Origin: Streptomyces sp. NBC_00094
GTDB lineage: Bacteria; Actinomycetota; Actinomycetes; Streptomycetales; Streptomycetaceae
Assembly (NCBI RefSeq): GCF_026343125.1
Contig: NZ_JAPEMB010000001.1
Span: 4,469,501 to 4,533,500, forward strand
Direction of reading: 5' to 3'
Length of the DNA stretch: 64,000 bases
Positions 36,106 through 43,682 of the stretch are shown piece after piece (the first letter of the stretch is position 1; each line of letters opens with the position of its first letter). The notes below the pieces were generated by a model. It was given only the letters and a program-made list of their open reading frames with translations, was not told the origin of the DNA and ran no database searches. The translations under genes and the position numbers were made by a program.

Positions 36106-37623
36106 TCAGACCTTCGCCGGTTCCGGGGTCGGGGGCGTGGCCGTGCCCGGGGTTCCGGACGCCACCGGAGCCTCGGCAGGGGTCCCGACCGCTTCCGTGT
36201 CGACGTCGAACTCCTCCAGGAGTTCCTTGCTGAAGCCCCAGAAGTAGGTGGCGACGAATCCGGTGGCGTAGCCGACGAGGAGGCCGCCGGCGTAGATCGC
36301 GATGGTCTCGCCGAGACCCCTGTTCCCGTCGAGGAGCGGGAAGAGCGCCCAGCCCGAGGGGCCGATCGCGGTGGAGCCGACCGAGGCGCCCAGCATGCTG
36401 AAGAAGCCGATGAAGGCACCGCCGAACGCGCCGCCGACGCAGGCCGTGACGAACGGGCGGCCCAGGGGGAGCGAGACGCCGTAGATCAGGGGCTCGCCGA
36501 CGCCCAGGAAGCCTGCGGGGAGGGCGGACTTGATGGTGCGGCGGATCGAGCCGTTGCGCGGGAGCTTGAGGTAGACGGCCATGGCCGCGCCGACCTGGCC
36601 CGCGCCCGCCATCGCGAGGATGGGGAGCAGGACGGTGTAGCCCTGCTGCTCGATGAGCGTGGTGTGGATCGGGATGAGGGCCTGGTGCAGGCCGAGCATG
36701 ACGAGCGGGAGGAAGAGGCCGCCGAGCAGGAGGCCGGCTCCGGCTCCGGCGTGGGCGAGGAGCCAGTCGGCGCCCTCGCCGATCGCGGTGGAGATCTCAC
36801 CGGCGACGAACATCAGGCCGAAGATGGTGACGAGCCCGGAGATCAGCACGGTCAGCGTCGGGGTGACGAGGACGTCGAGGGACTCCGGTACCCAGCGGCG
36901 GCACCACTTCTCCACGTACACGGCGAGGACCGCCGCGCCCAGTGCGCCGAGGACACCGCCCTGGCCGGGGGAGAGGGTCTGGCCGAAGGCGTCGATCTTG
37001 GCGACGCCCGGGAAGACGATGATCGCGGCGACCGCGCCGCCGAGGATCGCCGTACCGCCGAACTCCTTGGCCGTGTTGTAGCCGACGAAGACCGCGATGA
37101 GGGCCATGAAGCCGCTCGCGATCGCCGCGAGGGCGGGGGTGACGCCGGGCAGCCAGCCGAGGTTGATGAGCAGCCCGTTGAGGCCGGCGATGATGCCGCA
37201 GCCGATGAGGGCGGGGATCAGCGGGACGAAGATGTTCGCGATCCTGCGCAGGAACAGCTTGAACGGGGTGGCGTTCTTCTGCTTCTGCGCGGCCTTGAGG
37301 GCGGCGCCCTGGGCCGCGAGGTCCTCGGCGGTGTGGGCGGGCTCCGGGGTGGCGGGCTCCGGGGCGGCGGCGACGAGGGCTTCGAGCTCGGGGGTCACGC
37401 GGGCGACGGTGCCGGGGCCGAGGACGATCTGGTACGTGTCGTCCTCCACCACACCCATCACGGCCGGGAGGGCCTTGAGGGTCTCGTCCTGGACGAGGGA
37501 GCGGTCACGCAGTCCCAGCCGGAGGCGGGTCATGCAGTGGGCGACCGAGGAGATGTTCCCGGCGCCGCCGACGAGGGGGAGGATCGCGGCGGCGATGGCG
37601 CGGTTCTTGTCGTCATTGCTCAT
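36106..37623 (-). CDS. PTS transporter EIIBC, MurNAc/GlcNAc type
   Basis: The 505-residue protein joins an EIIB domain (about 1-85, with the phospho-Cys in ISSVAHCMTRLRLGLRD near 32) by an Ala/Pro linker to a membrane EIIC domain. About ten helices are seen, including GEPLIYGVSLPLGRPFVTAC near 385, the sugar-site signature. It lies 49 bp downstream of murQ on the same strand, so MurNAc is the likely cargo, imported as MurNAc-6-phosphate. No EIIA domain is present; a separate EIIA-Crr would be needed. ATG 37623 is chosen. Confidence 0.87.
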   Translation of the reverse strand: MSNDDKNRAIAAAILPLVGGAGNISSVAHCMTRLRLGLRDRSLVQDETLKALPAVMGVVEDDTYQIVLGPGTVARVTPELEALVAAAPEPATPEPAHTAEDLAAQGAALKAAQKQKNATPFKLFLRRIANIFVPLIPALIGCGIIAGLNGLLINLGWLPGVTPALAAIASGFMALIAVFVGYNTAKEFGGTAILGGAVAAIIVFPGVAKIDAFGQTLSPGQGGVLGALGAAVLAVYVEKWCRRWVPESLDVLVTPTLTVLISGLVTIFGLMFVAGEISTAIGEGADWLLAHAGAGAGLLLGGLFLPLVMLGLHQALIPIHTTLIEQQGYTVLLPILAMAGAGQVGAAMAVYLKLPRNGSIRRTIKSALPAGFLGVGEPLIYGVSLPLGRPFVTACVGGAFGGAFIGFFSMLGASVGSTAIGPSGWALFPLLDGNRGLGETIAIYAGGLLVGYATGFVATYFWGFSKELLEEFDVDTEAVGTPAEAPVASGTPGTATPPTPEPAKV

Positions 37624-37672
37624 GGTGCGGTGGGCCTTGCTGTGCGGGGGAGGGGGTACCGGTCCGGCCGGG

Positions 37673-38620
37673 TCAGGTGGTGGTCGTCGCGTGCAGCGCC
37701 GCACGCAGGTGACCCCGGGAGACGGTGAGCCGCCGGGCGGCCGTGGGGGCGTCGACATCGGCGAGGATCATGAGGATCGCGTTCTTCACCTCGCCGTCGG
37801 CGGCGGTGAGGGCGGCCTCGATCTGCTCGTCCGGTGCGCCGGTGGCCAGGGCGACGATCCGCCGCGAGCGGGCCTGGAGCTTCTCGTTGGAGGCGCGGAC
37901 GTCGACCATCAGGTTTCCGTAGGTCTTGCCGAGGCGGATCATCGTGATGGTCGAGATCATGTTGAGGACGAGCTTCTGGGCGGTGCCGGCCTTGAGGCGG
38001 GTGGAGCCGGTGAGGAGCTCGGGGCCGGGGACGACCTCGATGCCGTGCTCGGCGGCGGCGGCGAGCGCGCTGTCCGCGTTGCAGGAGAGCCCGATGGTGA
38101 GCGCGCCGAGGGAGCGGGCGTGCTCGACGGCGCCGATGGCGTACGGGGTACGGCCGGAGGCGGAGATGCCGACCACGGTGTCGTCGGCGGTCAGCCCGAG
38201 CGCGGTCAGGTCCTCCACCGCGAGCTCCTTGGAGTCCTCGGCGCCTTCGACGGCCTTGACCATGGCCGAGGGGCCGCCCGCGATCATGCCGACGACCTGG
38301 GAGGGGTCGGTGTTGAAGGTGGGCGGGCACTCGCTGGCGTCGAGGACGCCGAGCCGGCCCGCCGTGCCGGCGCCCAGGTAGAGCAGTCGGCCGCCGCGGG
38401 CCATGCGCTCGGCGGTGGCGTCGATCGCGGCGGCGATGGCGGGCAGCTGCCGGGCGACGGCTGCGGGGACGGTCTGGTCCTCGCCGTTCATGGTCCGGGC
38501 GATGTCCAGGGTCGGGAGCCGGTCGATCTCGGCGAGCTCGGGACGGAACGCCTCGGTGGTGAGGGTGGCCAGCTGGGCGCGCAGCTCGGAGTAGGTGGCG
38601 GAAGCGGCGGGAGTGGACAT
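37673..38620 (-). CDS. murQ: N-acetylmuramic acid 6-phosphate etherase
   Basis: The 315-residue SIS-domain enzyme cleaves the lactyl ether of MurNAc-6-phosphate, yielding GlcNAc-6-phosphate and lactate. The family signature is clear: GRLLYLGAGTAGRLGVLDASE (in two parts near 82-102) with the catalytic Glu of DASECPPTF, and STRLKAGTAQKLVLNMIST near 205. Its product feeds NagA at 9267-10421. It is part of a leftward regulator-murQ-PTS unit. Confidence 0.95.
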   Translation of the reverse strand: MSTPAASATYSELRAQLATLTTEAFRPELAEIDRLPTLDIARTMNGEDQTVPAAVARQLPAIAAAIDATAERMARGGRLLYLGAGTAGRLGVLDASECPPTFNTDPSQVVGMIAGGPSAMVKAVEGAEDSKELAVEDLTALGLTADDTVVGISASGRTPYAIGAVEHARSLGALTIGLSCNADSALAAAAEHGIEVVPGPELLTGSTRLKAGTAQKLVLNMISTITMIRLGKTYGNLMVDVRASNEKLQARSRRIVALATGAPDEQIEAALTAADGEVKNAILMILADVDAPTAARRLTVSRGHLRAALHATTTT

Positions 38621-38712
38621 GTGCGGCTCTTTCGGTGCGTGGACGTCGTCGGCGTCGTTGGCGGTCGACGTGTGACGCTCGGCGGGCGGTCGGTCGGTCT
38701 CTCGCGGGGCCG

Positions 38713-39648
38713 TCAGCGGGTCCGGGGCGAGTGCCGGTGGGCGAGTGCTTCGTACGAGGCGGCGAGGGCAGGGGCCGCCGTCTCGTACGTACGCTGGGTG
38801 ACGCAGGTGAACAGGCAGTCCACGACCAGGAGTTGGCTGGTGCGGGACGACATGGCGGCGGGGCGCAGTTCGCTCTCGCGGGCGGTGGAGGTCGTCAGGA
38901 TGTGGTCGGCGTACTGCGTGACCGGACCGTCCGGGCGGCCGGTGATCGCGACCGTGGTGGCGCCGTGGTCGAAGGCGACCCGCAGCGGTTCTATGACGTC
39001 GCCGGTGGAGCCGGAGTGGGTGATGGCGATGGCGACGTCGCCGGAGCGGAGCTGTACGGCGTTGGTGACGGCGAGGTGCGGGTCGCTGTGGGCGTGGGCG
39101 ATCAGGCCGATGCGGAGCAGTTTCTGGCCGAGGTCCTGGGCGACGAGGCCGGAGGCGCCGACGCCGTAGATGTCGATGCGGCGGGCGGTGGCGAGGGCGG
39201 CGACGGCTGCGCCGAGCTGGACGGTGTCGAGTCCGGCGGCGGTGTCGGCGAGGGTCTGCTGCTCGTCGTAGGCGAGCTTGGCGACGACGTCGGCGATCGG
39301 GTCGTCGACGGCGATGTCGGCGGTGACGGAGGGCGCGCGGCCGGACTGCTGCTGGGCGGCGAGGCCGGCGAGGGCGAGGCGCAGGTCGCGGTAGCCGGGG
39401 TAGCCGAGGAGCCGGGCGGTGCGGACGACGGTCGCCTCGCTGGTGCCGGTGAGCTCGGCGAGGCCGGTGACCGTGAGGGCGGCGCAGCCGGCCGGGTCTC
39501 CGGCGACGGCTTCGGCGACCCGCTGCATCGAGCGGGTCATGGAGGGCGCGAGGGTCCGCACCTTGGCCGCGAGGGCGGCGGGAGCGGGGGGAGCGAGGGG
39601 CGCGGGCTGCGCGTCACCCGTGAAACTTTCCTTCACGTCATTGGTCAC
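38713..39648 (-). CDS. RpiR/MurR-family regulator
   Basis: The 311-residue regulator has an N-terminal helix-turn-helix (LTVTGLAELTGTSEATVVRT, near 58-77) and a C-terminal SIS sugar-phosphate domain (DIYGVGASGLVAQDLGQKL, near 155, and AITHSGSTGDVIEPL). It lies 92 bp upstream of murQ on the same strand and probably senses MurNAc-6-phosphate. Inverted repeats overlap its start: GTGAA and TTCAC at 39620-39636 and GAAAG-ATA-CTTTC at 39653-39665, suggesting autoregulation. GTG 39648 is the start. Confidence 0.9.
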   Translation of the reverse strand: MTNDVKESFTGDAQPAPLAPPAPAALAAKVRTLAPSMTRSMQRVAEAVAGDPAGCAALTVTGLAELTGTSEATVVRTARLLGYPGYRDLRLALAGLAAQQQSGRAPSVTADIAVDDPIADVVAKLAYDEQQTLADTAAGLDTVQLGAAVAALATARRIDIYGVGASGLVAQDLGQKLLRIGLIAHAHSDPHLAVTNAVQLRSGDVAIAITHSGSTGDVIEPLRVAFDHGATTVAITGRPDGPVTQYADHILTTSTARESELRPAAMSSRTSQLLVVDCLFTCVTQRTYETAAPALAASYEALAHRHSPRTR

Positions 39649-39652
39649 ACCT

Positions 39653-39665
39653 GAAAGATACTTTC
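39653..39665. promoter_or_regulatory. Candidate RpiR/MurR operator
   Basis: GAAAGATACTTTC is an inverted repeat with five-base arms placed 5 bp before the regulator GTG. A second GAAACTTTCCTTC-like repeat lies inside the first codons. RpiR-type operators often have GAAA...TTTC arms. Confidence 0.5.
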
Positions 39666-39748
39666 GGCCCGGTGGGCCGACAAGACCCCATCGGTCCGAA
39701 AACGGACGGGACCTTCGACCTTCCGCCGCGGCGGGTGACAATGAGGGC

Positions 39749-40105
39749 ATGGACGAGATCGACCCCGTGGAGCAGGCGCTCCACGCCGCTCGCGCGCTGG
39801 TACTGGCCGACCTGGTGGCCCGAGAGGTGGCCGCCGCCGAGGTCGTGTCGATGGTGGAGGACGCGGTGACCCACCGGCGCTGGTGGGTCGAGCAGTGGCC
39901 CGAGGGCGTGACGTACGTCGCGGGCCTCGTCGCCCAGGACGTCCAGGACGCCCTGCTCGAACGGTACGGACGCTGGCCGCTCTGCCCGGTCTGCGCCTCG
40001 GGCGCCCCGCACGCCCTCGACGTGGAGCCGGAGCTGGGCCCGGACCCGCACTGGGTCTGCGGCAAACAGGGAGTGGTGATCGCGCCGGTGGGCGGCCTGA
40101 CGTGA
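39749..40105 (+). CDS. Hypothetical protein with zinc-ribbon-like end (118 aa)
   Basis: The protein is helical at first (EQALHAARALVLADLVAREV), with a conserved-looking HRRWWVEQWPEGVTYVAGLV stretch. It ends with CPVCASGAPHALDVEP and a later Cys (HWVCGKQG), which could form half of a metal-binding ribbon. Its TGA overlaps the next GTG (GTGA at 40102-40105), so the two are coupled. No function is recognised. Confidence 0.75.
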   Translation: MDEIDPVEQALHAARALVLADLVAREVAAAEVVSMVEDAVTHRRWWVEQWPEGVTYVAGLVAQDVQDALLERYGRWPLCPVCASGAPHALDVEPELGPDPHWVCGKQGVVIAPVGGLT

Positions 40106-40371
40106 GCCTCTACATCGACCCGCCGACCTGGCCGGGCCATGGCCGCATGTGGTCGCACCTGGTCAGCGACGTCTCCTTCGAGGAGCTGCACGCCTTCGCC
40201 GCCTCGATAGGCGCCCCGCCCCGGGCCTTCGAGCGGGACCACTACGACATCCCGTCCGAGCGGTACGCGGACGCGGTGGCGGGCGGCGCGGTCGAGGTCG
40301 GCTCCAAGGAACTCCTCCGCCGCCTCACGGACGCGGGCCTCCGACGCCCGAAGGGCCGCCCGGCGGAGTAA
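40102..40371 (+). CDS. DUF4031 domain protein
   Basis: The 89-residue protein starts at GTG 40102 with SLYIDPPTWPGHGRMWSHLV and contains FERDHYDIPSERYADAV and ELLRRLTDAGLRRP, the layout of DUF4031. The domain has no established role. It is coupled to the preceding gene and followed by the 40-bp repeat array. Confidence 0.85.
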   Translation: MSLYIDPPTWPGHGRMWSHLVSDVSFEELHAFAASIGAPPRAFERDHYDIPSERYADAVAGGAVEVGSKELLRRLTDAGLRRPKGRPAE

Positions 40372-40375
40372 CGGC

Positions 40376-40575
40376 CCCTCCGCGTGACCGTCGGCCGACC
40401 CGTACGAGCGTTGCTCTCTCCGTGTGACCGTCGGTCGACCCGTACGAGCGCCGTTCCCTCCGCGTGACCGCCAGCCGACCCGTACGAGCACCGTTCCCTC
40501 CGCGCGACCGTCAGTCGACCCGTACGAGCGCCGTTCCCTCCGCGCGACCGTCAGTCGACCCGTACGAGCACCGTC
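40376..40575. repeat. 40-bp tandem repeat that copies the 3' end of the adjacent gene
   Basis: CGACCCGTACGAGC recurs exactly every 40 bp at 40396, 40436, 40476, 40516 and 40556, with GTGACCGTC and CCGTTCCCTCCGCG words between. The rightmost copy lies in the monooxygenase gene: read leftward it encodes the C-terminal LVRVD and stop. The other copies therefore repeat that gene's last codons and flank in the intergenic space. Confidence 0.88.
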
Positions 40576-40856
40576 TCCTCCGGCGGTCCGCTGAGGAGCT
40601 CCGGGCCGGCCGCCATCGCCGCCGCGAGGTGCGGGCTCTTCAGATGCGCTTCGAAGGCGTCCCGGTCCGCCCACTCCTCGACGATGATCCAGGAACCGGG
40701 CTCGACCGGGTCCTCGTACGGCCGGTACGACAGGCACCCCGGCTCGGCGAGCGTCGGCCCGACCAGCGCGAGCGCCTGCTCCCGCACGGCCTGCTCCTTG
40801 CCGGGCGCGGCTTTGAGTCGTGCGATGACGGTGACGGCGGTGGTGTCGGTGGTCAT
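40551..40856 (-). CDS. Putative quinol monooxygenase (ABM domain)
   Basis: The 101-residue ferredoxin-like fold carries the antibiotic-biosynthesis monooxygenase domain: VTVIARLKAAPGKEQAV, a central SYRPYEDPVEPGSWIIVEEW and DAFEAHLKSPHLAA. YgiN-like members act as small cofactor-free oxygenases; the natural substrate is unknown. ATG 40856 is the start. Its last codons seed the 40-bp repeat array. Confidence 0.88.
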   Translation of the reverse strand: MTTDTTAVTVIARLKAAPGKEQAVREQALALVGPTLAEPGCLSYRPYEDPVEPGSWIIVEEWADRDAFEAHLKSPHLAAAMAAGPELLSGPPEETVLVRVD

Positions 40857-41012
40857 GGTTTCCCCCCGTGGGTGCGTACGGAACGTCGGCTGGACGATAC
40901 GGCCTGCCGCTCCCGGGCCGCGCCCGAAATCGCCACGCGAGACGGGGACTTCGGGTCGTCCCGGGCCCGGCCGCAGGGCGGGACGGCCTGCCTCCCCGTA
41001 CCGTGGCGTCGC

Positions 41013-41915
41013 ATGACCGATGTCGAGATCGAGATCACCGCAGACCTGGTCCGCGCCCTGCTGCGGGAGCAGCATCCGGACTTCGCGGGGCTGGCCGTCC
41101 GTGAGGTGGCGGGCGGATGGGACAACCAACAGTGGCGCCTCGGAGACGAGTTGGCCGTGCGCATGCCGCGTACGGAACGTGCTCCGGAGCTCCAGCGCAA
41201 GGAGTGCCGGTGGCTGCCTGTGCTGGCCCCGCGCCTGCCGCTCCCGGTCCCGGTCCCTGTGCGGGTCGGTGAACCGTCCGCGCGCTTTCCGAAGCCCTGG
41301 GCCGTCATGACGTGGGTTCCCGGCGAGCCGCTGGACTCCACCTCGATCAGCCGTGGCGACCACGCGGCCGACGCTCTGGCGGGCTTCCTCAGGGCACTCC
41401 ACGTGGAGGCGCCCGCCGAGGCGCCGGCCGGTTCGGACCGTGGCGCTCACCCCAGGGAGTGCACGGACGGCTTCGACCACTTCTTTCGGGAGGTCGCACC
41501 CGACGGCATCGCCGACGACATCCGGGCCGTCTGGGCCGATGCCGTCGCGGCCCCCGGGTGGGAGGGCCCGCCGCTGTGGGTGCACGGTGACCTTCACCCC
41601 GCGAACGTCGTCGTCTCGGACGGGACGCTCTCGGGCGTGATCGACTTCGGTGACATGTTCGCCGGCGATCCGGCGTGGGACCTCGCTGCCGCGTGGGTGA
41701 TCCTTCCCGCGGGCGCCGCCGCACGGTTCTTCGACGCGTACGCGCGTGCGGACGAGGCGACGATCCGGCGCGCCCGCGGGCTGGCCGCCCTGAAAAGCCT
41801 GTTCCTCGTACTCATGGGCCGGAGCGGGGATCGGGGCCTTCCCGGCGGCAAACCGACCTGGGGACCCGCGGGCCGGGCAGCGCTCGATCGTGTCCTGGGA
41901 CGCGGTCCGGTGTAG
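41013..41915 (+). CDS. Aminoglycoside phosphotransferase (APH) family kinase
   Basis: The 300-residue protein has an APH kinase fold: GGWDNQQWRLGDELAVRMPR (nucleotide loop and Lys equivalent, near 30-50), the catalytic LWVHGDLHPANVVVSDGTL near 190-208 (Brenner motif HGDLHPAN), and VIDFGDMFAGDPAWDLA with the metal-binding Asp. Such proteins phosphorylate small hydroxylated molecules; this one resembles the chromosomal group with no resistance role shown. It stands alone. Confidence 0.9.
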   Translation: MTDVEIEITADLVRALLREQHPDFAGLAVREVAGGWDNQQWRLGDELAVRMPRTERAPELQRKECRWLPVLAPRLPLPVPVPVRVGEPSARFPKPWAVMTWVPGEPLDSTSISRGDHAADALAGFLRALHVEAPAEAPAGSDRGAHPRECTDGFDHFFREVAPDGIADDIRAVWADAVAAPGWEGPPLWVHGDLHPANVVVSDGTLSGVIDFGDMFAGDPAWDLAAAWVILPAGAAARFFDAYARADEATIRRARGLAALKSLFLVLMGRSGDRGLPGGKPTWGPAGRAALDRVLGRGPV

Positions 41916-41932
41916 GTACCGGGCCTGCCCCT

Positions 41933-42370
41933 TCACCCCGAGTCGGTCGCTCCGGGGCCTCCGGGGTGGTGCGTCGGTGGACTCTGGGCTCGCAGGGCCG
42001 CGACTTCGTCCCGTAGCTCGGTCAGTTCCCGGTGCAGGGCCTGAATGGCGACGAGGGCCACGCCGTTGGCATCGGTGCAGCAGATCGTCCTGTCGTTCTC
42101 CCCCACCCCGAACGCCTTCCACCAGTCCTGCGCCATGGGCCCCAGGTGGCGTACGTGCGGAGGGTCCCAGTGGTACCGCCACGTGCTGACCGGCAGTCGT
42201 ACGACCTGTTCGAGCACATGGTGGCCGTTGACCGGATCGCTGCCGTGCACCGCCCCGGACACGGCCCCCGAGGCCAGGCCGGCCGCCGAGGCGTCCTGCC
42301 GGAGACGCCTCCTGACCAGGGTCGGCGTCCACATCCTGGCCAGGATTCCCCTCAACCCCCGGTCGCTCAT
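41933..42370 (-). CDS. S74-like (endosialidase chaperone) domain protein
   Basis: The 145-residue protein contains VLEQVVRLPVSTWRYHWDPP, then VRHLGPMAQDWWKAFGVGEN and ANGVALVAIQALHRELTELR, the core of the Peptidase_S74 intramolecular chaperone domain found on phage tail spikes, followed by a short coiled coil. It has no signal peptide. The start overlaps the previous stop (ATGA at 42367-42370). The preceding protein ends with the usual opening of this domain (SDRALK), so the two genes may be a split protein. Confidence 0.75.
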   Translation of the reverse strand: MSDRGLRGILARMWTPTLVRRRLRQDASAAGLASGAVSGAVHGSDPVNGHHVLEQVVRLPVSTWRYHWDPPHVRHLGPMAQDWWKAFGVGENDRTICCTDANGVALVAIQALHRELTELRDEVAALRAQSPPTHHPGGPGATDSG

Positions 42371-42681
42371 CGCTCCCAGACCACCGCGGTGACCTCGGTC
42401 TTCAGCGCACGGTCCGAGAAGAGCAGGCTGCCGCCACCACCGCGGTTGGCGGGGTGGTCCACCGGCAGCTGGACGAGACCGTTCCCCAGCCCGCCGCTGT
42501 AGGCGGTCTCACCGACCGCCGTGACGTCCTGGTTCTTGTTGATCATCGTGGTGTCGTGGGCGGCGTTCCCGACGGCCAGAACGTTCGTGCTCGCCACGGC
42601 CGGAACGCTCAGGGCGCCCGTGCAGGTCGCCGCCGTGGCGGACAGCACCAGCAGACGACGGGTGACGCGCTTCGTGGGCAT
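42367..42681 (-). CDS. Secreted protein ending in an S74-like SDRxLK motif
   Basis: The 104-residue product starts MPTKRVTRRLLVLSATAATC, a signal peptide ending near PAVAS. A beta-rich stretch (NVLAVGNAAHDTTMINKNQD, GLVQLPVDHPANRGG) is next, and it ends FSDRALKTEVTAVVWER. GGAAGGA lies 6 bp before the ATG. The SDRALK end is how S74 domains begin in longer proteins. It could be a true small secreted protein or the front half of a gene broken at 42367. Confidence 0.7.
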   Translation of the reverse strand: MPTKRVTRRLLVLSATAATCTGALSVPAVASTNVLAVGNAAHDTTMINKNQDVTAVGETAYSGGLGNGLVQLPVDHPANRGGGGSLLFSDRALKTEVTAVVWER

Positions 42682-42783
42682 GGGGCATCCTTCCGGCCGG
42701 GACGCCGAATGCGTCCGCGACACCCCTAACGGCCTAACGGCCCCGAAGGCACGTCGACGTCCGCACCTCTTTCCGGGGCCGGG

Positions 42784-43494
42784 TCAGGCGCCGCCCGTCG
42801 GCTCCGTCGGCTCCGTCGGCTCCGTCGGTCCCGTCGGTCCCGCCAGTTCCTTGAGCTCCCGTTCCATGTTCTCCCGCGCCCTCTCCTCCCAGACAGCCGC
42901 CCCGTACGGCGTGTGGAAGAGGCGGGGGAGGGTGAGGAGGTGGCGGAGGATGGTGGCGCGGCCTTCGCGGAAGGCCGGGTCCGGGACGAAGGCGTACTCC
43001 TCGCGGACCGCCGCCGTATACCCCCTGTAGGTATCCGGGTCGGTGGCCAGGATCGCGAGGTCCGCGTCGCAGAGGGTCTCGCCGTTCAGGTCGCCCTCGG
43101 GCGGGTCGTGGGAGATCGTCAGGCGGACGAGGCGGGCCACCTCCCGGACCTCGTGCTCTGTCAGGCCTGCTTCGGTGAGGGCTTTTTCGGCCAGGGTCGC
43201 CGAGCGCTCCTCGTTCTCGGAGCGGTCCGGGCGGTAGACCGCGTCGTGGAACCAGGCGGCCAGCCGTACGAGTTCCAGCTCGCCGCCCTCCCCGCCCTGG
43301 TCGGCGAGTTCGTCGATGCGGTCGAGGACCGCCCGCAGGTGGTCGACCGTGTGGTAGCGGCGCTGCGGTTCGGCCCAGCGGGACAGCAGGTTCCGGCCGT
43401 ACGGGGTGGGGTCGGGGCCCTCGTGGCCGGCGCGGGCGGCGCGCAGGGTGGCGTTCCAGCGCTGCAGCAGCTCGGGGTGTTCCTCGGCGGTCAT
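42784..43494 (-). CDS. HD-domain metal-dependent phosphohydrolase
   Basis: The 236-residue protein has the HD superfamily metal ligands: RRYHTVDHLRAVLDRIDELA (near 45-64), LAAWFHDAVYRP (near 78-89) and CDADLAILATDP (near 142). The family hydrolyses phosphate esters; the substrate is not known. The C-terminus is a TEPTEPTEPT repeat made by a 9-bp tandem repeat at about 42796-42840. Confidence 0.87.
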   Translation of the reverse strand: MTAEEHPELLQRWNATLRAARAGHEGPDPTPYGRNLLSRWAEPQRRYHTVDHLRAVLDRIDELADQGGEGGELELVRLAAWFHDAVYRPDRSENEERSATLAEKALTEAGLTEHEVREVARLVRLTISHDPPEGDLNGETLCDADLAILATDPDTYRGYTAAVREEYAFVPDPAFREGRATILRHLLTLPRLFHTPYGAAVWEERARENMERELKELAGPTGPTEPTEPTEPTGGA

Positions 43495-43584
43495 GGGGGC
43501 ATTCTGCCCGGCGGACGTCGGGCGCGCGGGCCGGAACGGCCGCTTCCCCCGTGTCGCCCTTCGCGCTCCCCACTCACCCTTACA

Positions 43585-43599
43585 TACCCCCCATGGGTA
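43585..43599. promoter_or_regulatory. CsoR-like operator 1
   Basis: TACCC-CCCAT-GGGTA: five-base inverted arms with a 5-bp centre, as in the TACCC-N5-GGGTA form I recall for Streptomyces CsoR-type copper or sulfur-species repressors. It is 84 bp before the MFS gene. Confidence 0.55.
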
Positions 43600-43620
43600 T
43601 GTTACGGTGCTCCGCGAAGG

Positions 43621-43635
43621 TACCCCCTAGGGGTA
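43621..43635. promoter_or_regulatory. CsoR-like operator 2
   Basis: TACCC-CCTAG-GGGTA repeats the same arms 36 bp after operator 1 (centre to centre), 48 bp before the MFS start. Two identical-arm sites in one promoter strengthen the case for a dedicated regulator. Confidence 0.58.
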
Positions 43636-43682
43636 TGCCTCGGGGGTGACTCGGGGCTGGTAGCGAGCGAAGGGTCAGGGCA

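Noticed and set aside
40376..40575. Possible CRISPR or integron attachment array
   Set aside because: The 40-bp units are directly adjacent and copy the end of a neighbouring gene; no spacers, integrase or cas genes.
43017..43036. Third CsoR-like site within the HD-domain gene
   Set aside because: The right arm is AGGTA instead of GGGTA and the site is inside coding sequence away from a start.
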